A DNA stretch of 64,000 nucleotides, from NCBI RefSeq assembly GCF_011174675.1, contig NZ_JAANIG010000005.1, positions 1 through 64,000 on the forward strand, written 5' to 3'. This stretch comes from Perlabentimonas gracilis (lineage in GTDB: Bacteria > Bacteroidota > Bacteroidia > Bacteroidales > Tenuifilaceae). Of this stretch, positions 1 to 8,267 are shown one piece after another. A program made the position numbers and the translations under genes. A model generated the notes under the pieces. That model had not been told where the DNA came from. It saw only the letters and a program-made list of their open reading frames with translations, and did no database searches. Every line of letters begins with the position of its first letter. The stretch's first letter is position 1.

Positions 1-127
1 GAGAAGAACTTATTTTCTGGATAGCTCGAATTTTTAGGCGTATTCAGTGGGGCTTATAGGTTTTTTTTGCTTATTTTCGAAAAGTTTCGGATGCTAGTGT
101 AGTTAGCCAAAATATTATGAATTGAAA

Positions 128-152
128 ATGCCCGATTTTTCGGGCATTTTTT
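128..152 (+). terminator. Rho-independent terminator
   Basis: An 8-bp perfect stem (ATGCCCGA / TCGGGCAT) with a TTTT loop is followed by a T run. It would end a plus-strand transcript entering from outside the window. It lies upstream of the nitroreductase start, so the longer reading frame that begins at 122 would have to start in front of this hairpin; this supports the downstream start at 188. Confidence 0.75.
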
Positions 153-187
153 GTACTTTGCAGGGCAACTTAAAAGCAGTTACCACT

Positions 188-880
188 ATGAGAAACCAAA
201 CATTACTTTCAGCAGTGCTAGCTTTAGCCTTTATGGCATCAAGCTGTGGCAGCCCCGTTTCGCTGGGCGATTCAACTCAAGACCTCGAGGGGAAACTCCC
301 CGCACCTAGTACAAGGGGAAAAATGTCGATAGAAGAAACCCTGGCCCTACGAAAATCGGTGCGACAATTCCAAGATAAGCCCCTAACCATAGAGCAGATA
401 TCGCAGCTCCTATGGGCGGCCCAGGGTGTTACGCACAGCTGGGGCGAACGGACATTCAGAACGGCTCCATCTGCTGGAGCTACATATCCTTTCGAAACCT
501 ACCTTTTTACTGCAAGCGGTGGATATAGGTACAACATTGCTGATCATTCCCTTACAAGGGTATTCGATAACGATTTAAGAACTGAACTTTCAGGAGTTTC
601 CCTTGGTCAAACAGCCGTAAGCGATGCTCATGCTGTGATAGTGCTGTCGTATATTTTAGAGCGCACTGCCCAACGCTATGGCGACAGGGCCTATCGATAC
701 GTTTGTATTGAGGCGGGACATATTGCCCAGAACATACACCTTATGGCCGTTTCGCTGGGCCTAGGTTCTGTGCCGGTAGGGGCATTTTCCGATGAGGAGG
801 TGAAGCAGCTTCTTGGTGGCCCCGATGATGAGATCCCGTTGTACATAATTCCAGTTGGCTACGAATTGCTTGAGGAGTAA
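188..880 (+). CDS. SagB-type nitroreductase-family lipoprotein
   Basis: This is a 230-aa flavin nitroreductase-fold protein of the SagB-type dehydrogenase group. The ATG at 188 was chosen because it starts a clean lipoprotein signal peptide with lipobox ASSC (Cys20), whereas the frame open from 122 runs through a terminator hairpin. Family signs are RKSVRQF near residue 55, SAGATYPFE near 96 (typical of SagB-like proteins) and GLGSVPVGAF near the C-terminus. SagB-type enzymes bind FMN and oxidise azoline rings or reduce nitro compounds. No peptide precursor or cyclodehydratase gene is nearby, so the substrate is unknown. Export as a lipoprotein is seen in some Bacteroidota members. The fold assignment is secure; the substrate is not. 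Confidence 0.85.
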   Translation: MRNQTLLSAVLALAFMASSCGSPVSLGDSTQDLEGKLPAPSTRGKMSIEETLALRKSVRQFQDKPLTIEQISQLLWAAQGVTHSWGERTFRTAPSAGATYPFETYLFTASGGYRYNIADHSLTRVFDNDLRTELSGVSLGQTAVSDAHAVIVLSYILERTAQRYGDRAYRYVCIEAGHIAQNIHLMAVSLGLGSVPVGAFSDEEVKQLLGGPDDEIPLYIIPVGYELLEE

Positions 881-925
881 AATTTTGCTTAAACCTACCG
901 TAGGCGCAACCCTGCTTCATAATCT

Positions 926-933
926 TATTTTTG
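926..933 (+). promoter_or_regulatory. Bacteroidota -7 promoter box
   Basis: TATTTTTG matches the TAnnTTTG -7 consensus of the Bacteroidota primary sigma factor. It lies about 75 nt before the RsmI-like start. I see no clear TTG/TTTG -33 element at the usual 17-23 nt gap. Confidence 0.45.
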
Positions 934-1007
934 TATCCTCCCCGAACAATGGGGAGGATATCATTTGCTATTCGTTAAATGAAATCCATTTTAGCTAATC
1001 TACATAA

Positions 1008-1715
1008 ATGAGCACAAAGCTTTTTCTGCTACCCACCACATTAGGGGGCGATAGCCCTGCAGATGTAATACCTGAGTATGTTATTGAGCTAACACGAAGC
1101 TTGGAACATTTTGTTGTTGAGGATGTTCGAACCGCAAGACGTTACTTGTCGAAGTTAGGGATGCCAGTACCTATAGAATCATTAAAGTTCTACGAACTTA
1201 ATGAGCACTCAACTTTTCAAGAAGTACAAAACCTGATGAGCCCCTTACTAAGTGGCGCTTCGGTGGGGCTAATGTCCGAAGCGGGAGTGCCCGCAGTTGC
1301 CGATCCAGGAGCACAGCTGGTATCGCTAGCTCATCAAAACAACGTGAAGGTAATACCCTTGGTGGGCCCCAGCTCCATTGTTATGGCGCTTATGGGCAGT
1401 GGTATGAATGGTCAAAATTTTGCCTTTGTGGGTTACCTGCCCATAAAGCCAAACGATAGAATTAAACGGATTAAGCAGCTTGAACAACGATCGCGCGAAG
1501 AAAAGCAAAGCCAGTTCTTTATCGAAACTCCATATCGAAATAATAAGCTGTTGGAAGCATTGGTTAGTACTTTGCATCCCGATACGCTAGTACACATCTC
1601 AACCGATTTAACCATGCCAACCGAGCTTGTTATAACCAAGCGGGCCAAGGAGCTGAAAAACAAAATGCCCGACCTGCATAAGCGGCCGAGCATTTTCGGT
1701 ATTCAGTCGTACTAA
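1008..1715 (+). CDS. RsmI-like SAM-dependent methyltransferase (tetrapyrrole methylase fold)
   Basis: This 235-aa protein has the tetrapyrrole/corrin methylase fold. It carries the RsmI-type SAM-binding signature SEAGVPAVADPG near residue 90 and GPSSIVMALMGSG near 120. Classical RsmI (16S rRNA C1402 2'-O-methylation) has about 280 residues and a C-terminal helical domain. This protein lacks that tail and also has a divergent N-terminus (MSTKLFLLPTTLGGD), typical of a shorter Bacteroidota paralogue. The rRNA target is therefore inferred only. The gene converges on the FKBP operon with two bases between the stop codons, leaving no room for a separate terminator. Confidence 0.8.
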   Translation: MSTKLFLLPTTLGGDSPADVIPEYVIELTRSLEHFVVEDVRTARRYLSKLGMPVPIESLKFYELNEHSTFQEVQNLMSPLLSGASVGLMSEAGVPAVADPGAQLVSLAHQNNVKVIPLVGPSSIVMALMGSGMNGQNFAFVGYLPIKPNDRIKRIKQLEQRSREEKQSQFFIETPYRNNKLLEALVSTLHPDTLVHISTDLTMPTELVITKRAKELKNKMPDLHKRPSIFGIQSY

Positions 1716-1717
1716 GT

Positions 1718-2749
1718 TTACTTGCTACTCGCCGCAGTTGTTTTGGCATGAACATCAAGCTCAAAGATAAGCGGCGTGTAGGGTTGGATATTGTCAGAGC
1801 CATACTCGCCATATGCATGCTTACTTAGTATGATTACTTTAGCTTTTGAGTTTGTTTTCAACTTTTTAAGCGAAAGGGAAAAACCTTCGATGTAGCCAGT
1901 ACCACCAATGGTTACCTTCAGCGGTTCGTAAGTTTTGGTCGATTGGTATGTTCCATTCTCTTCTGCAACCTCCTTAATGCTGGTGTCAAAAATCCAGTGG
2001 TCGAGGAACCTGCCGGTGTAGTCTACAGAAATTACATCGTTGTCTTCAATTTCAACGTGTGGGTCAGTAGGTTCTTCCTCATCTTCATCAACCTCAACCT
2101 CTGTTAAGGACTCCTCAAGTATGTAAACACCATCCTCATTAATGGCTGAGATTACCTGCTCAACAACCAAGTCGGGATAGTTCTGCGCTATGTAGTTCGA
2201 TATTTGATCTAGTTCATATTGGTCTGGATCGGTTACAATTTCATGAAAATCAATATCTAAGATAATGGTAGAGTAGGGGTTAAGAGATTTGTATGACTTG
2301 GCACCATATGCAAGTGGCGATGGTATTATTAACCTAACCTCCGAGCCTTCTTTAATATAGGTAAAACCCTCATCCAAACCTTTGAGCAGAACGGTTTGCT
2401 CATCCTTATACTTTAGGTATTTGGGAGCGTAGTATGTGGTTTTAGAATAGATGTCGTTAAGTTCGGCAATGCTTTTAACGGTGGTTTCGTATACTATCTC
2501 ATTTAGGTTCTGTCCAGTGTAGTCGAAACGTAGGTAGTTGCCAGCTTGTGGTTTTGCTCCATTCCCTTCATTGAGTACTATGTAGTACAAACCCGATGCT
2601 GTGGGTTCAATGTTGGGGTAATGAATGCTCATATATGCTTGAAGACGAAGCAACTCATCGGAGTAGCCTTCATTAACCTCCTTCTCGCATGATGTAAACG
2701 ATAACAGGCTGATAAAGGCCAAGGATAAAAGGAAAAACTTTTTAATCAT
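1718..2749 (-). CDS. Two-domain FKBP-type peptidyl-prolyl isomerase lipoprotein
   Basis: This is a 343-aa lipoprotein with lipobox FTSC (Cys21). It contains two FKBP-like domains, about residues 70-170 (motif IIPSPLAYGAKS) and 235-335 (VDYTGRFLDHWIFDTS, then HAYGEYGSDNIQPYTPL). A very acidic linker around residues 218-228 separates them. FKBP domains isomerise Xaa-Pro bonds; the signal peptide places it in the periplasm or outer membrane. Several catalytic-pocket aromatics look altered, so one or both domains may act as chaperones rather than enzymes. It is the last gene of the DHH-FKBP operon, 14 nt after the preceding FKBP gene. Confidence 0.87.
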   Translation of the reverse strand: MIKKFFLLSLAFISLLSFTSCEKEVNEGYSDELLRLQAYMSIHYPNIEPTASGLYYIVLNEGNGAKPQAGNYLRFDYTGQNLNEIVYETTVKSIAELNDIYSKTTYYAPKYLKYKDEQTVLLKGLDEGFTYIKEGSEVRLIIPSPLAYGAKSYKSLNPYSTIILDIDFHEIVTDPDQYELDQISNYIAQNYPDLVVEQVISAINEDGVYILEESLTEVEVDEDEEEPTDPHVEIEDNDVISVDYTGRFLDHWIFDTSIKEVAEENGTYQSTKTYEPLKVTIGGTGYIEGFSLSLKKLKTNSKAKVIILSKHAYGEYGSDNIQPYTPLIFELDVHAKTTAASSK

Positions 2750-2763
2750 TGTAATTTGAATTA

Positions 2764-3657
2764 TTATTTAATGCTGTCAAGTCTAATCTCACAAAACAAA
2801 GGTGTATAGGGCAACACATTGTCATTACCTTCTGAACCATAAGCCAGTGGCGAGGGCACAACCATCTGCATTGCTTCGCCCGGTTTAAGCCTTAAAAACC
2901 CCAGCTGTACGCCTTCAATAAGCTGATTGTTCAGTACAATCTCGTCGTTTTCTCCTTCAACCTCGAATAGTGGTTTAAAATCCAAGGTTGAAATTCGATA
3001 CCATCCAAAAATAGTATCGTTGGACTCTGGCGATTCCAGAGCCGATCCCTGAGCTGTGTACTTAGTCCACATTCCAGTGGTATCGGGAGTGAATCCTTGC
3101 ATTCCGGCTACAAAGTTATTTATATTATTCTGCTCTCGAATAATTTTTTCGTTTTTAACGTAAATTATGTAAATGTCGAATACCAGTGGTGTCCAGGGGG
3201 CAACCGATCCCGCTTGATCGTCGTCATAGCCTAATGTGGATGGGAAGTAGATAGAGTTCCATTGCCATTGGCGGCATAGCGGAATGCCTCGCGATAAGCC
3301 GGGTAGCAGGTTGTCGCTTCCGGCAATTATCTCTACTGGCTCAAATTTTCTGGCCTCGGGGTTTATTCCCACTTCGTCTGCTACCTCTCTGATGTTGGTA
3401 TCGAAAATGTTTCCGGTAAGGGTTCGGCCTACGTACCAGAAGCCTACAGAATCGCCAGGAACTATTTGATATCCATAACCCTTATGAAGAACGGTTACAA
3501 ATACTCCATCGTGCTTAACAAACGCAATGTTATTGTTGGTAAGGTAATTCTGTATGGTTAGCTCGTTGGCAACTCGCTTCTCTTCAGTTAATGAATCCTC
3601 GCAGCTGTACAGCCCATAAAAAGATGCTGCGATTAAAACAATCTTTAAAAACCTCAT
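2764..3657 (-). CDS. Two-domain FKBP-like lipoprotein
   Basis: This 297-aa lipoprotein (lipobox LYSC, Cys19) carries two FKBP-like halves. The first spans about residues 65-170 (GFWYVGRTLTGNIFDTN, then GYDDDQAGSVAPWTPLVFD). The second covers about 205-297 and ends with VPSPLAYGSEGNDNVLPYT. The second half is more degenerate at its start. Its start codon overlaps the stop of the preceding FKBP gene (ATGA overlap), which supports co-translation. It resembles its neighbours closely enough to suggest local duplication followed by divergence. Confidence 0.84.
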   Translation of the reverse strand: MRFLKIVLIAASFYGLYSCEDSLTEEKRVANELTIQNYLTNNNIAFVKHDGVFVTVLHKGYGYQIVPGDSVGFWYVGRTLTGNIFDTNIREVADEVGINPEARKFEPVEIIAGSDNLLPGLSRGIPLCRQWQWNSIYFPSTLGYDDDQAGSVAPWTPLVFDIYIIYVKNEKIIREQNNINNFVAGMQGFTPDTTGMWTKYTAQGSALESPESNDTIFGWYRISTLDFKPLFEVEGENDEIVLNNQLIEGVQLGFLRLKPGEAMQMVVPSPLAYGSEGNDNVLPYTPLFCEIRLDSIK

Positions 3658-4544
3658 TGATTCTTTGGTTTAACTTCTACTATCTCAACATCGAAAACAA
3701 CAGGTGTAAATGCAGGCACTATACCTGTTGAACTGCCTCCTTGCCCAAAGGCAATGTATGAAGGGAGTATAAACAGCGACTTTTCTCCTGGGTACATCAT
3801 TCCAATTGCCTCCTCAAGGCCAGGTATAACCTGCCATTTTTGTCCGTAAACAAATTGGAATGGCTCGTTGCGCTTACGTGTGGAGTCGAAGTACTTGCCG
3901 TTGAAAAATCTACCCTCGTAGTGAACAGTAATGGTATCGCCCTCCTGTATTTTGTTACCCATACCCCTAGTAATTGGTATGTAATGCAAACCCGATTGGG
4001 TGCTCTCGAAATCAAGGTTTTGTTCCTCAACGTACTGCCTAAGCACCACCTGTTCGTAGTCTCCAAAATCTTCAATCCAGTTTAGGAAGATTTCTTTCTC
4101 CTGCAGGTATCGCTTTTCGCTAAGAATATCGAGCATGAGCATATCAACCCTAAGCAAATCGTCAGGTTTTAGGAATCGGGGGAGGTTCGTTTCAATGGTG
4201 TGAGTAAAAAAATCGAAGGCTGAGATGTAAAACGTTGCGCTATCGCCCTTGGCCAGCATGGCAAAGCATTCGTCAATTGATCCGGCGAACTGGGGTTCGG
4301 TTAGTTGAAAAGTTCTGAGGCCATGAAAGAATAAAGAGTCTTGGGGTGTGCGGTAAGCAATTTGTACCGTAACGTAGTTGCTTGGCTCTGCCTTGTGCTC
4401 ACCCTCGCCAAGGGATACGAGCTGGTAGTGAATGTTGGTTTTGGTAACAGAAAAACCGGGGAATATTTTCGATTCGTTGCTACAGCTCCAAAGTATAACA
4501 ACGAGTGCAATTGGTAAGAATTTTAGATGTCTCATGGAAGCCAC
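3654..4544 (-). CDS. FKBP-type peptidyl-prolyl isomerase lipoprotein
   Basis: This protein has about 296 aa; Met4 (position 4535) is an equally good start because it gives a tighter signal peptide ending in lipobox LWSC. The N-terminal half is a weak FKBP-like domain. The C-terminal half (about residues 195-292) is the best-conserved FKBP domain of the cluster, with TVHYEGRFFNGKYFDS, VIPGLEEAIGMM and IAFGQGGSSTGIVPAFTP. It is therefore the member most likely to be a true prolyl isomerase. It follows the single-domain FKBP gene by 47 nt and overlaps the next gene by four bases. Confidence 0.87.
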   Translation of the reverse strand: MASMRHLKFLPIALVVILWSCSNESKIFPGFSVTKTNIHYQLVSLGEGEHKAEPSNYVTVQIAYRTPQDSLFFHGLRTFQLTEPQFAGSIDECFAMLAKGDSATFYISAFDFFTHTIETNLPRFLKPDDLLRVDMLMLDILSEKRYLQEKEIFLNWIEDFGDYEQVVLRQYVEEQNLDFESTQSGLHYIPITRGMGNKIQEGDTITVHYEGRFFNGKYFDSTRKRNEPFQFVYGQKWQVIPGLEEAIGMMYPGEKSLFILPSYIAFGQGGSSTGIVPAFTPVVFDVEIVEVKPKNQ

Positions 4545-4591
4545 ATTATGGGTTTCACTATATTTATACGTGTAAAGGTAAGTAATTTCGT

Positions 4592-5125
4592 TTAACTTTC
4601 AATTACCATCAGTAGCTCAACATCAAAAACTAGAACTGCCATTGGCGGAATTCGGTCGCTATCGCCCAGCAAGCCGTGGCCAAGATGTGGGGGCAGTATA
4701 AACTTTCCCTTTTGTCCCTGCTGCATCAGAAGGATTGCCATCTCAAGGCCCGCTTCAACCCCTCCCTTGCCAACCAGGAACTCTTTGGGTTTATCCTCTT
4801 CAGAGTTGTACAGCACAGTACCATCGAGCATGCTAATCTTGTAGCTAATTAATACAATATTACCAGTTTTTACCTGCGGCCCATTGGCCTCACCCCAAAC
4901 CAAATGGTACAGCCCCGATTTGTTCTCCTCCATACCCTCAAGCCTGTGCCTGCTGATGTATGCTTGTATTCTCTCCCTGTCCTTATCCACCAGGGCACGG
5001 TTCACCACTTCGAACTTTCTCTTTGCCTCCGAAACGGGTGTCTTTGGAGTGTTGTTGCGGTTGTTTTTACAGGATGTTGCTGCTACAACAGTGAGCAGAA
5101 TCATGGTGGCTACACGTAGGTTCAT
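4592..5125 (-). CDS. GldI-like FKBP-type lipoprotein
   Basis: This 177-aa lipoprotein has lipobox ATSC (Cys19) and one FKBP-like domain (about residues 78-175). Its pocket is altered: PPHLGHGLLGDSDRIPPMA replaces the usual AYG segment. In Flavobacterium-type genomes a single FKBP lipoprotein beside a DHH phosphoesterase and ndk is GldI, needed for gliding and type IX secretion function. Position and size match that arrangement, so GldI-like is the best label. Its start overlaps the DHH stop by four bases (ATGA). Whether this organism glides cannot be told from the window. Confidence 0.82.
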   Translation of the reverse strand: MNLRVATMILLTVVAATSCKNNRNNTPKTPVSEAKRKFEVVNRALVDKDRERIQAYISRHRLEGMEENKSGLYHLVWGEANGPQVKTGNIVLISYKISMLDGTVLYNSEEDKPKEFLVGKGGVEAGLEMAILLMQQGQKGKFILPPHLGHGLLGDSDRIPPMAVLVFDVELLMVIES

Positions 5126-6156
5126 TGGTTTAACTCCTTTTGATATTGCTTTAGTATTTCAACGAATTTTGCTTCGGTTTCTTGCATGGTGGCAAACGAT
5201 TTACCTCCCGCAGCATTTATATGCCCCCCACCATTAAAGTGCTCCTCGCAAACTTTATTAGCAGGGAAAGCTCCAACCGATCGTAGCGAAACCTTCACAA
5301 AGTTTTTGTTCTCAATAAACAGGGCTGAGAATATTATGTTCTTAATGGAGAGGGGATAGTTTACCAACCCCTCGGTATCACCAATTTGGTATTTGTAGCG
5401 CTTTAGCTCTTCATAGGTAAGCGATATGTAAGCCGATCGATACTCAGGAAAAACCTTCATTTTCGACTCGAGGGAGTACCCCAGAAGGCGCATTCTACTT
5501 TCGGAGAAGTTATTGTATACCTGCTGCTGAATATCCTCAACCTTAACTCCTTTTGCAATTAGCTTGGCAGCAATTTCGAAGGTTCGAGGGTTTGAACAAG
5601 CGTAGCTGAACGATCCCGTATCGGTCATTATTCCTGTAAATATGCACATAGCAGCATTATGGCCAATATGCATTTCAGCGTTCAATATCAGGGCAAACTC
5701 GTAAACTAGTTCTGCTGTTGAGCTCGCCTTGGTTTCGGATAGAATCCAGGTGAATGCCTCTTCGGGATAGGGGTGGTGATCGATAAGTATTTTTACTGCT
5801 TTGGATTGATCGAAGTTCTCCTTTACTGCCTCAAGTCGAGAGGGGCTGTTGTAGTCGAGTGAAAATATCAGATCAGCGTTACAAATTGCTTCAGCAGCTG
5901 CCTGCTTGTTTTTTGAGTGCCGAATGATTTTTGAAGAGTCTGGCAGCCAGCTTAAAAAGTCGGGTATATCATTGGGGATAACCATTGAGCTGTCGTATCC
6001 CATAGAGGTGAGGATATGGTAAAGCCCCAGCATCGACCCAATGGCATCGCCATCGGGGTTGTGATGCGATGTAATTACTATACGTTCCTTTGTTGATATT
6101 AAGTTTTTGATTATGTTGGCATTGTCCCTGGTAATCTGCTGCATTTTTCTGATCAT
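5122..6156 (-). CDS. DHH-family phosphoesterase (NrnA-like oligoribonuclease / pAp phosphatase)
   Basis: This 344-aa DHH/DHHA1 phosphoesterase carries SHHNPDGDAIG near residue 30, FSLDYN, the DHH motif in DHHPYPEE and the DHHA1 motif GGGHINAAGG near the C-terminus. NrnA-type enzymes degrade nanoRNA and hydrolyse 3'-phosphoadenosine 5'-phosphate. The open frame extends to 6249, but a -7 box (TAACTTTG) at 6169-6176 places the transcription start just before the ATG at 6156. That start is therefore used; the ATG at 6144 is the alternative. It heads the operon with the four FKBP genes and is divergent from ndk. Confidence 0.9.
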   Translation of the reverse strand: MIRKMQQITRDNANIIKNLISTKERIVITSHHNPDGDAIGSMLGLYHILTSMGYDSSMVIPNDIPDFLSWLPDSSKIIRHSKNKQAAAEAICNADLIFSLDYNSPSRLEAVKENFDQSKAVKILIDHHPYPEEAFTWILSETKASSTAELVYEFALILNAEMHIGHNAAMCIFTGIMTDTGSFSYACSNPRTFEIAAKLIAKGVKVEDIQQQVYNNFSESRMRLLGYSLESKMKVFPEYRSAYISLTYEELKRYKYQIGDTEGLVNYPLSIKNIIFSALFIENKNFVKVSLRSVGAFPANKVCEEHFNGGGHINAAGGKSFATMQETEAKFVEILKQYQKELNQ

Positions 6157-6168
6157 TTTTAAAAAATC

Positions 6169-6176
6169 CAAAGTTA
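6169..6176 (-). promoter_or_regulatory. -7 promoter box for the DHH-FKBP operon
   Basis: The minus strand reads TAACTTTG, an exact TAnnTTTG match. It lies 13 bases before the ATG at 6156, implying a very short leader and excluding the upstream start at 6249. No clear -33 element is visible. Confidence 0.6.
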
Positions 6177-6238
6177 ATATAAAATCGTTTACCCTTTCGA
6201 TAAAAAGTCCTAATTTAGGGCTGTAAACAACTACCGAT

Positions 6239-6661
6239 ATGAATAGCAAGCGAACATTTGCACTAGTAAAACCTGGAGCTGTAAGGAAGAATCATTACGG
6301 CGAGATAATTTATCTGATTACCAAGGCTGGGTTCTCGCTTAAGGCTATGAAGATGGTGCAGCTTAGTATGATTGATGCCCAGCGTTTTTATGCTGTGCAC
6401 GAGGGTAAAGAATTTTATGAAAGGCTCACCAAGTTCATTAGCTCAGGGCCTGTGGTTGCCCTTGTGCTTGAGAAGGAGAACGCCATCGAGGAGTTTAGGA
6501 AGCTTATTGGCTCAACCGATCCGGCGCAAGCCGAAGAGGGAACCATTCGTAAGCTGTTTGGCGAGAGTGTTACCATGAATGCTGTGCATGGATCCGATTG
6601 CCCTGAGAATGCCGTGAAGGAGTGGTCTTTCTTCTTCGCCCAGAAGGAAATACTCGATTAG
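6239..6661 (+). CDS. ndk: Nucleoside diphosphate kinase
   Basis: This 140-aa protein is a full-length NDK. It transfers the gamma-phosphate between nucleoside triphosphates and diphosphates through a phosphohistidine. The active-site block NAVHGSD has His117. The N-terminal FALVKPGAV strand and the block near residue 93 (GSTDPAQAEEGTIRKLFGES) fit the family. Length is normal. It is divergent from the DHH operon and converges with the DciA-like/recF pair, with seven bases between stop codons. The ndk-DHH-FKBP arrangement is conserved in Bacteroidota. Confidence 0.96.
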   Translation: MNSKRTFALVKPGAVRKNHYGEIIYLITKAGFSLKAMKMVQLSMIDAQRFYAVHEGKEFYERLTKFISSGPVVALVLEKENAIEEFRKLIGSTDPAQAEEGTIRKLFGESVTMNAVHGSDCPENAVKEWSFFFAQKEILD

Positions 6662-6668
6662 CGCTTGG

Positions 6669-6959
6669 TTACTTTAGCACTACATCCTTAATTATATCTG
6701 CGCCAACCTGTGTGTTTATTGCCTTTACAATTTTTGATCGATGCATCATAAGCTCGTTGCGTAGTACCGACGACTTAAGGTGCACAAACAGCTTGTTGCC
6801 CTTTACATAAACCGATTGGGTTAGCGCCTGAATGTTTTTCCCCATAACAATGGGCCATGCGTTTACAGCTTCCGAGGCCTGTAGCTTATCGCGATGCTTG
6901 TACTGCTTCAGGAATTCTTTGATGGCATCGCCAAGTGTTATTACATTATTCATGCTCAC
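6669..6959 (-). CDS. DUF721 (DciA-like) protein
   Basis: This 96-aa protein belongs to DUF721, the domain of DciA, which recruits or loads the replicative helicase in bacteria without DnaC. The family pattern is visible: AVNAWPIVMGKNIQALTQ, then VKGNKLFVHLKSSVLRNELMM, ending in IKDVVLK. Bacteroidota versions are short, as here. The gene directly follows recF in the same direction (three bases between recF stop and its start), which fits a role in replication or repair. The helicase-loading role is known for the family and not proven for this member. Confidence 0.85.
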   Translation of the reverse strand: MSMNNVITLGDAIKEFLKQYKHRDKLQASEAVNAWPIVMGKNIQALTQSVYVKGNKLFVHLKSSVLRNELMMHRSKIVKAINTQVGADIIKDVVLK

Positions 6960-6962
6960 ATC

Positions 6963-8075
6963 TTATTTTGTGGCAACAAGTTCAACCCCACCATCCTTCA
7001 CGTTAAAAAGGTGGTATCCGCTATCAATCTGGCCAAGTATGCTGTCGAGGCGTGCCTTGTTGGTGTCTGTTATAAAGATTTGTCCAAAGGTATGATCGGA
7101 AACTAACCGAATAAACTGCTCTACACGGGTCATGTCAAGCTTGTCAAAAATATCGTCGAGAAGCAGCATGGGCTTAATGCCCGATATCCTTTCGATAAAA
7201 TGAAACTGGGCAAGCTTTAAGGCAATTAGGTAGGTTTTTTGTTGACCTTGCGAGCCCTCCTTTTTAATGGGATGCCCATTTAGGGTAAGCACTAGGTCGT
7301 CTTTATGGATGCCCTTTGTTGTATACTGAATCATCCTATCCTTCTCCAATGAGTCGATAAGCAGTTCCTTTAGGCTACGCTCTGTAAGGTGCGACTGGTA
7401 ATCGAGCCGAACCTCCTCGCTTCCGCTTGATACCCTTTGGTAGTAATGCTGAAATATTGGGGTTAGCTCCTGCGCAAAGCTTAAGCGCTCATTGTAAATC
7501 TGTTTGGCCAATCCGTCTAGCTGATCGTCTATCACCTCAAAAAGTTCCTTTAGGCTTGCATAGCCATACGATTTTTCTTTAAGCAGCCTGTTTCTGTTGG
7601 CCAGCAACTTGTTGTACTTTAATACCTGATCGAGGTACGGATGGTTATACTGCGATATCACCCCATTCATATACTTGCGCCGCTCCTCGCTTCCATCGAG
7701 AATTAGGCCCGAGTCGGCAGGCGAAATAATTACAATGGGGATAAAGCCAATATGGTCTGCTAGCCTTCCGTATTCCTTTCCGTTACGTTTAAAGGTTTTT
7801 CCTGCATCTTTTTTAACGGCGCAGTAAATATTTTCATCCTTGTCATGCCTGCTGTATACTCCCTGTATAACTAAAAAGTCTTGTTCGTGTCGGATGTTTT
7901 GATAATCAACAGAGTTAAAATTGCTTTTACACATCGAAAGGTAAAAGATGGCATCAAGCAGGTTGGTTTTGCCCACACCATTATTGCCCACAAAGCAGTT
8001 AACCTTTGGGTGTAGCTTAAGGTCAGCCTGATCGTATGTTTTGAAATTCAGTAGTGTAAGCTCTTTAAGGTGCAT
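6963..8075 (-). CDS. recF: DNA replication/repair protein RecF
   Basis: This is a 370-aa SMC-like ATPase of normal length. Walker A GNNGVGKT spans residues 30-37, the ABC-type signature region is SQGQQKTYLIALKLA, and Walker B is MLLLDDIFDKLD with the following D-loop. RecF with RecO and RecR loads RecA at gapped DNA. It is transcribed from a -7 box (TACCTTTG) at 8103-8110 and forms a two-gene operon with the DUF721 gene. It is divergent from the TPR protein; the recF/DUF721 and TPR/ribH neighbourhood is common in Bacteroidota. Confidence 0.96.
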   Translation of the reverse strand: MHLKELTLLNFKTYDQADLKLHPKVNCFVGNNGVGKTNLLDAIFYLSMCKSNFNSVDYQNIRHEQDFLVIQGVYSRHDKDENIYCAVKKDAGKTFKRNGKEYGRLADHIGFIPIVIISPADSGLILDGSEERRKYMNGVISQYNHPYLDQVLKYNKLLANRNRLLKEKSYGYASLKELFEVIDDQLDGLAKQIYNERLSFAQELTPIFQHYYQRVSSGSEEVRLDYQSHLTERSLKELLIDSLEKDRMIQYTTKGIHKDDLVLTLNGHPIKKEGSQGQQKTYLIALKLAQFHFIERISGIKPMLLLDDIFDKLDMTRVEQFIRLVSDHTFGQIFITDTNKARLDSILGQIDSGYHLFNVKDGGVELVATK

Positions 8076-8102
8076 GGGGTTGGGCTATTTGCTGTGCTTG
8101 TG

Positions 8103-8110
8103 CAAAGGTA
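8103..8110 (-). promoter_or_regulatory. -7 promoter box for recF
   Basis: The minus strand reads TACCTTTG, an exact TAnnTTTG match, 27 bases before the recF start. It is back to back with a plus-strand box at 8169-8176. Confidence 0.55.
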
Positions 8111-8168
8111 AACAGAAAAACGCACAAGAAAAATTGTGGCAAATATTTCACCATTAGCGAAAAACCAT

Positions 8169-8176
8169 TACTTTTG
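8169..8176 (+). promoter_or_regulatory. -7 promoter box for the TPR gene
   Basis: TACTTTTG matches TAnnTTTG exactly and would start the TPR transcript with a leader of roughly 85 nt. No well-placed -33 element was found. Confidence 0.5.
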
Positions 8177-8267
8177 CGCTTGCCAATTAAAAATGCATAG
8201 AACTGCATTCACATTTTTATTGATGATCAGAAATCGTAATAAACAATAATTCATTATTTTTTTAGCT

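Noticed and set aside
1-59. Possible 3' end of an upstream plus-strand gene (short frame ending TAG at 57-59)
   Set aside because: Only about 18 codons are available, with no recognisable family, and other frames also end here. The T-rich stretch and terminator that follow are consistent with an upstream gene but do not prove it.
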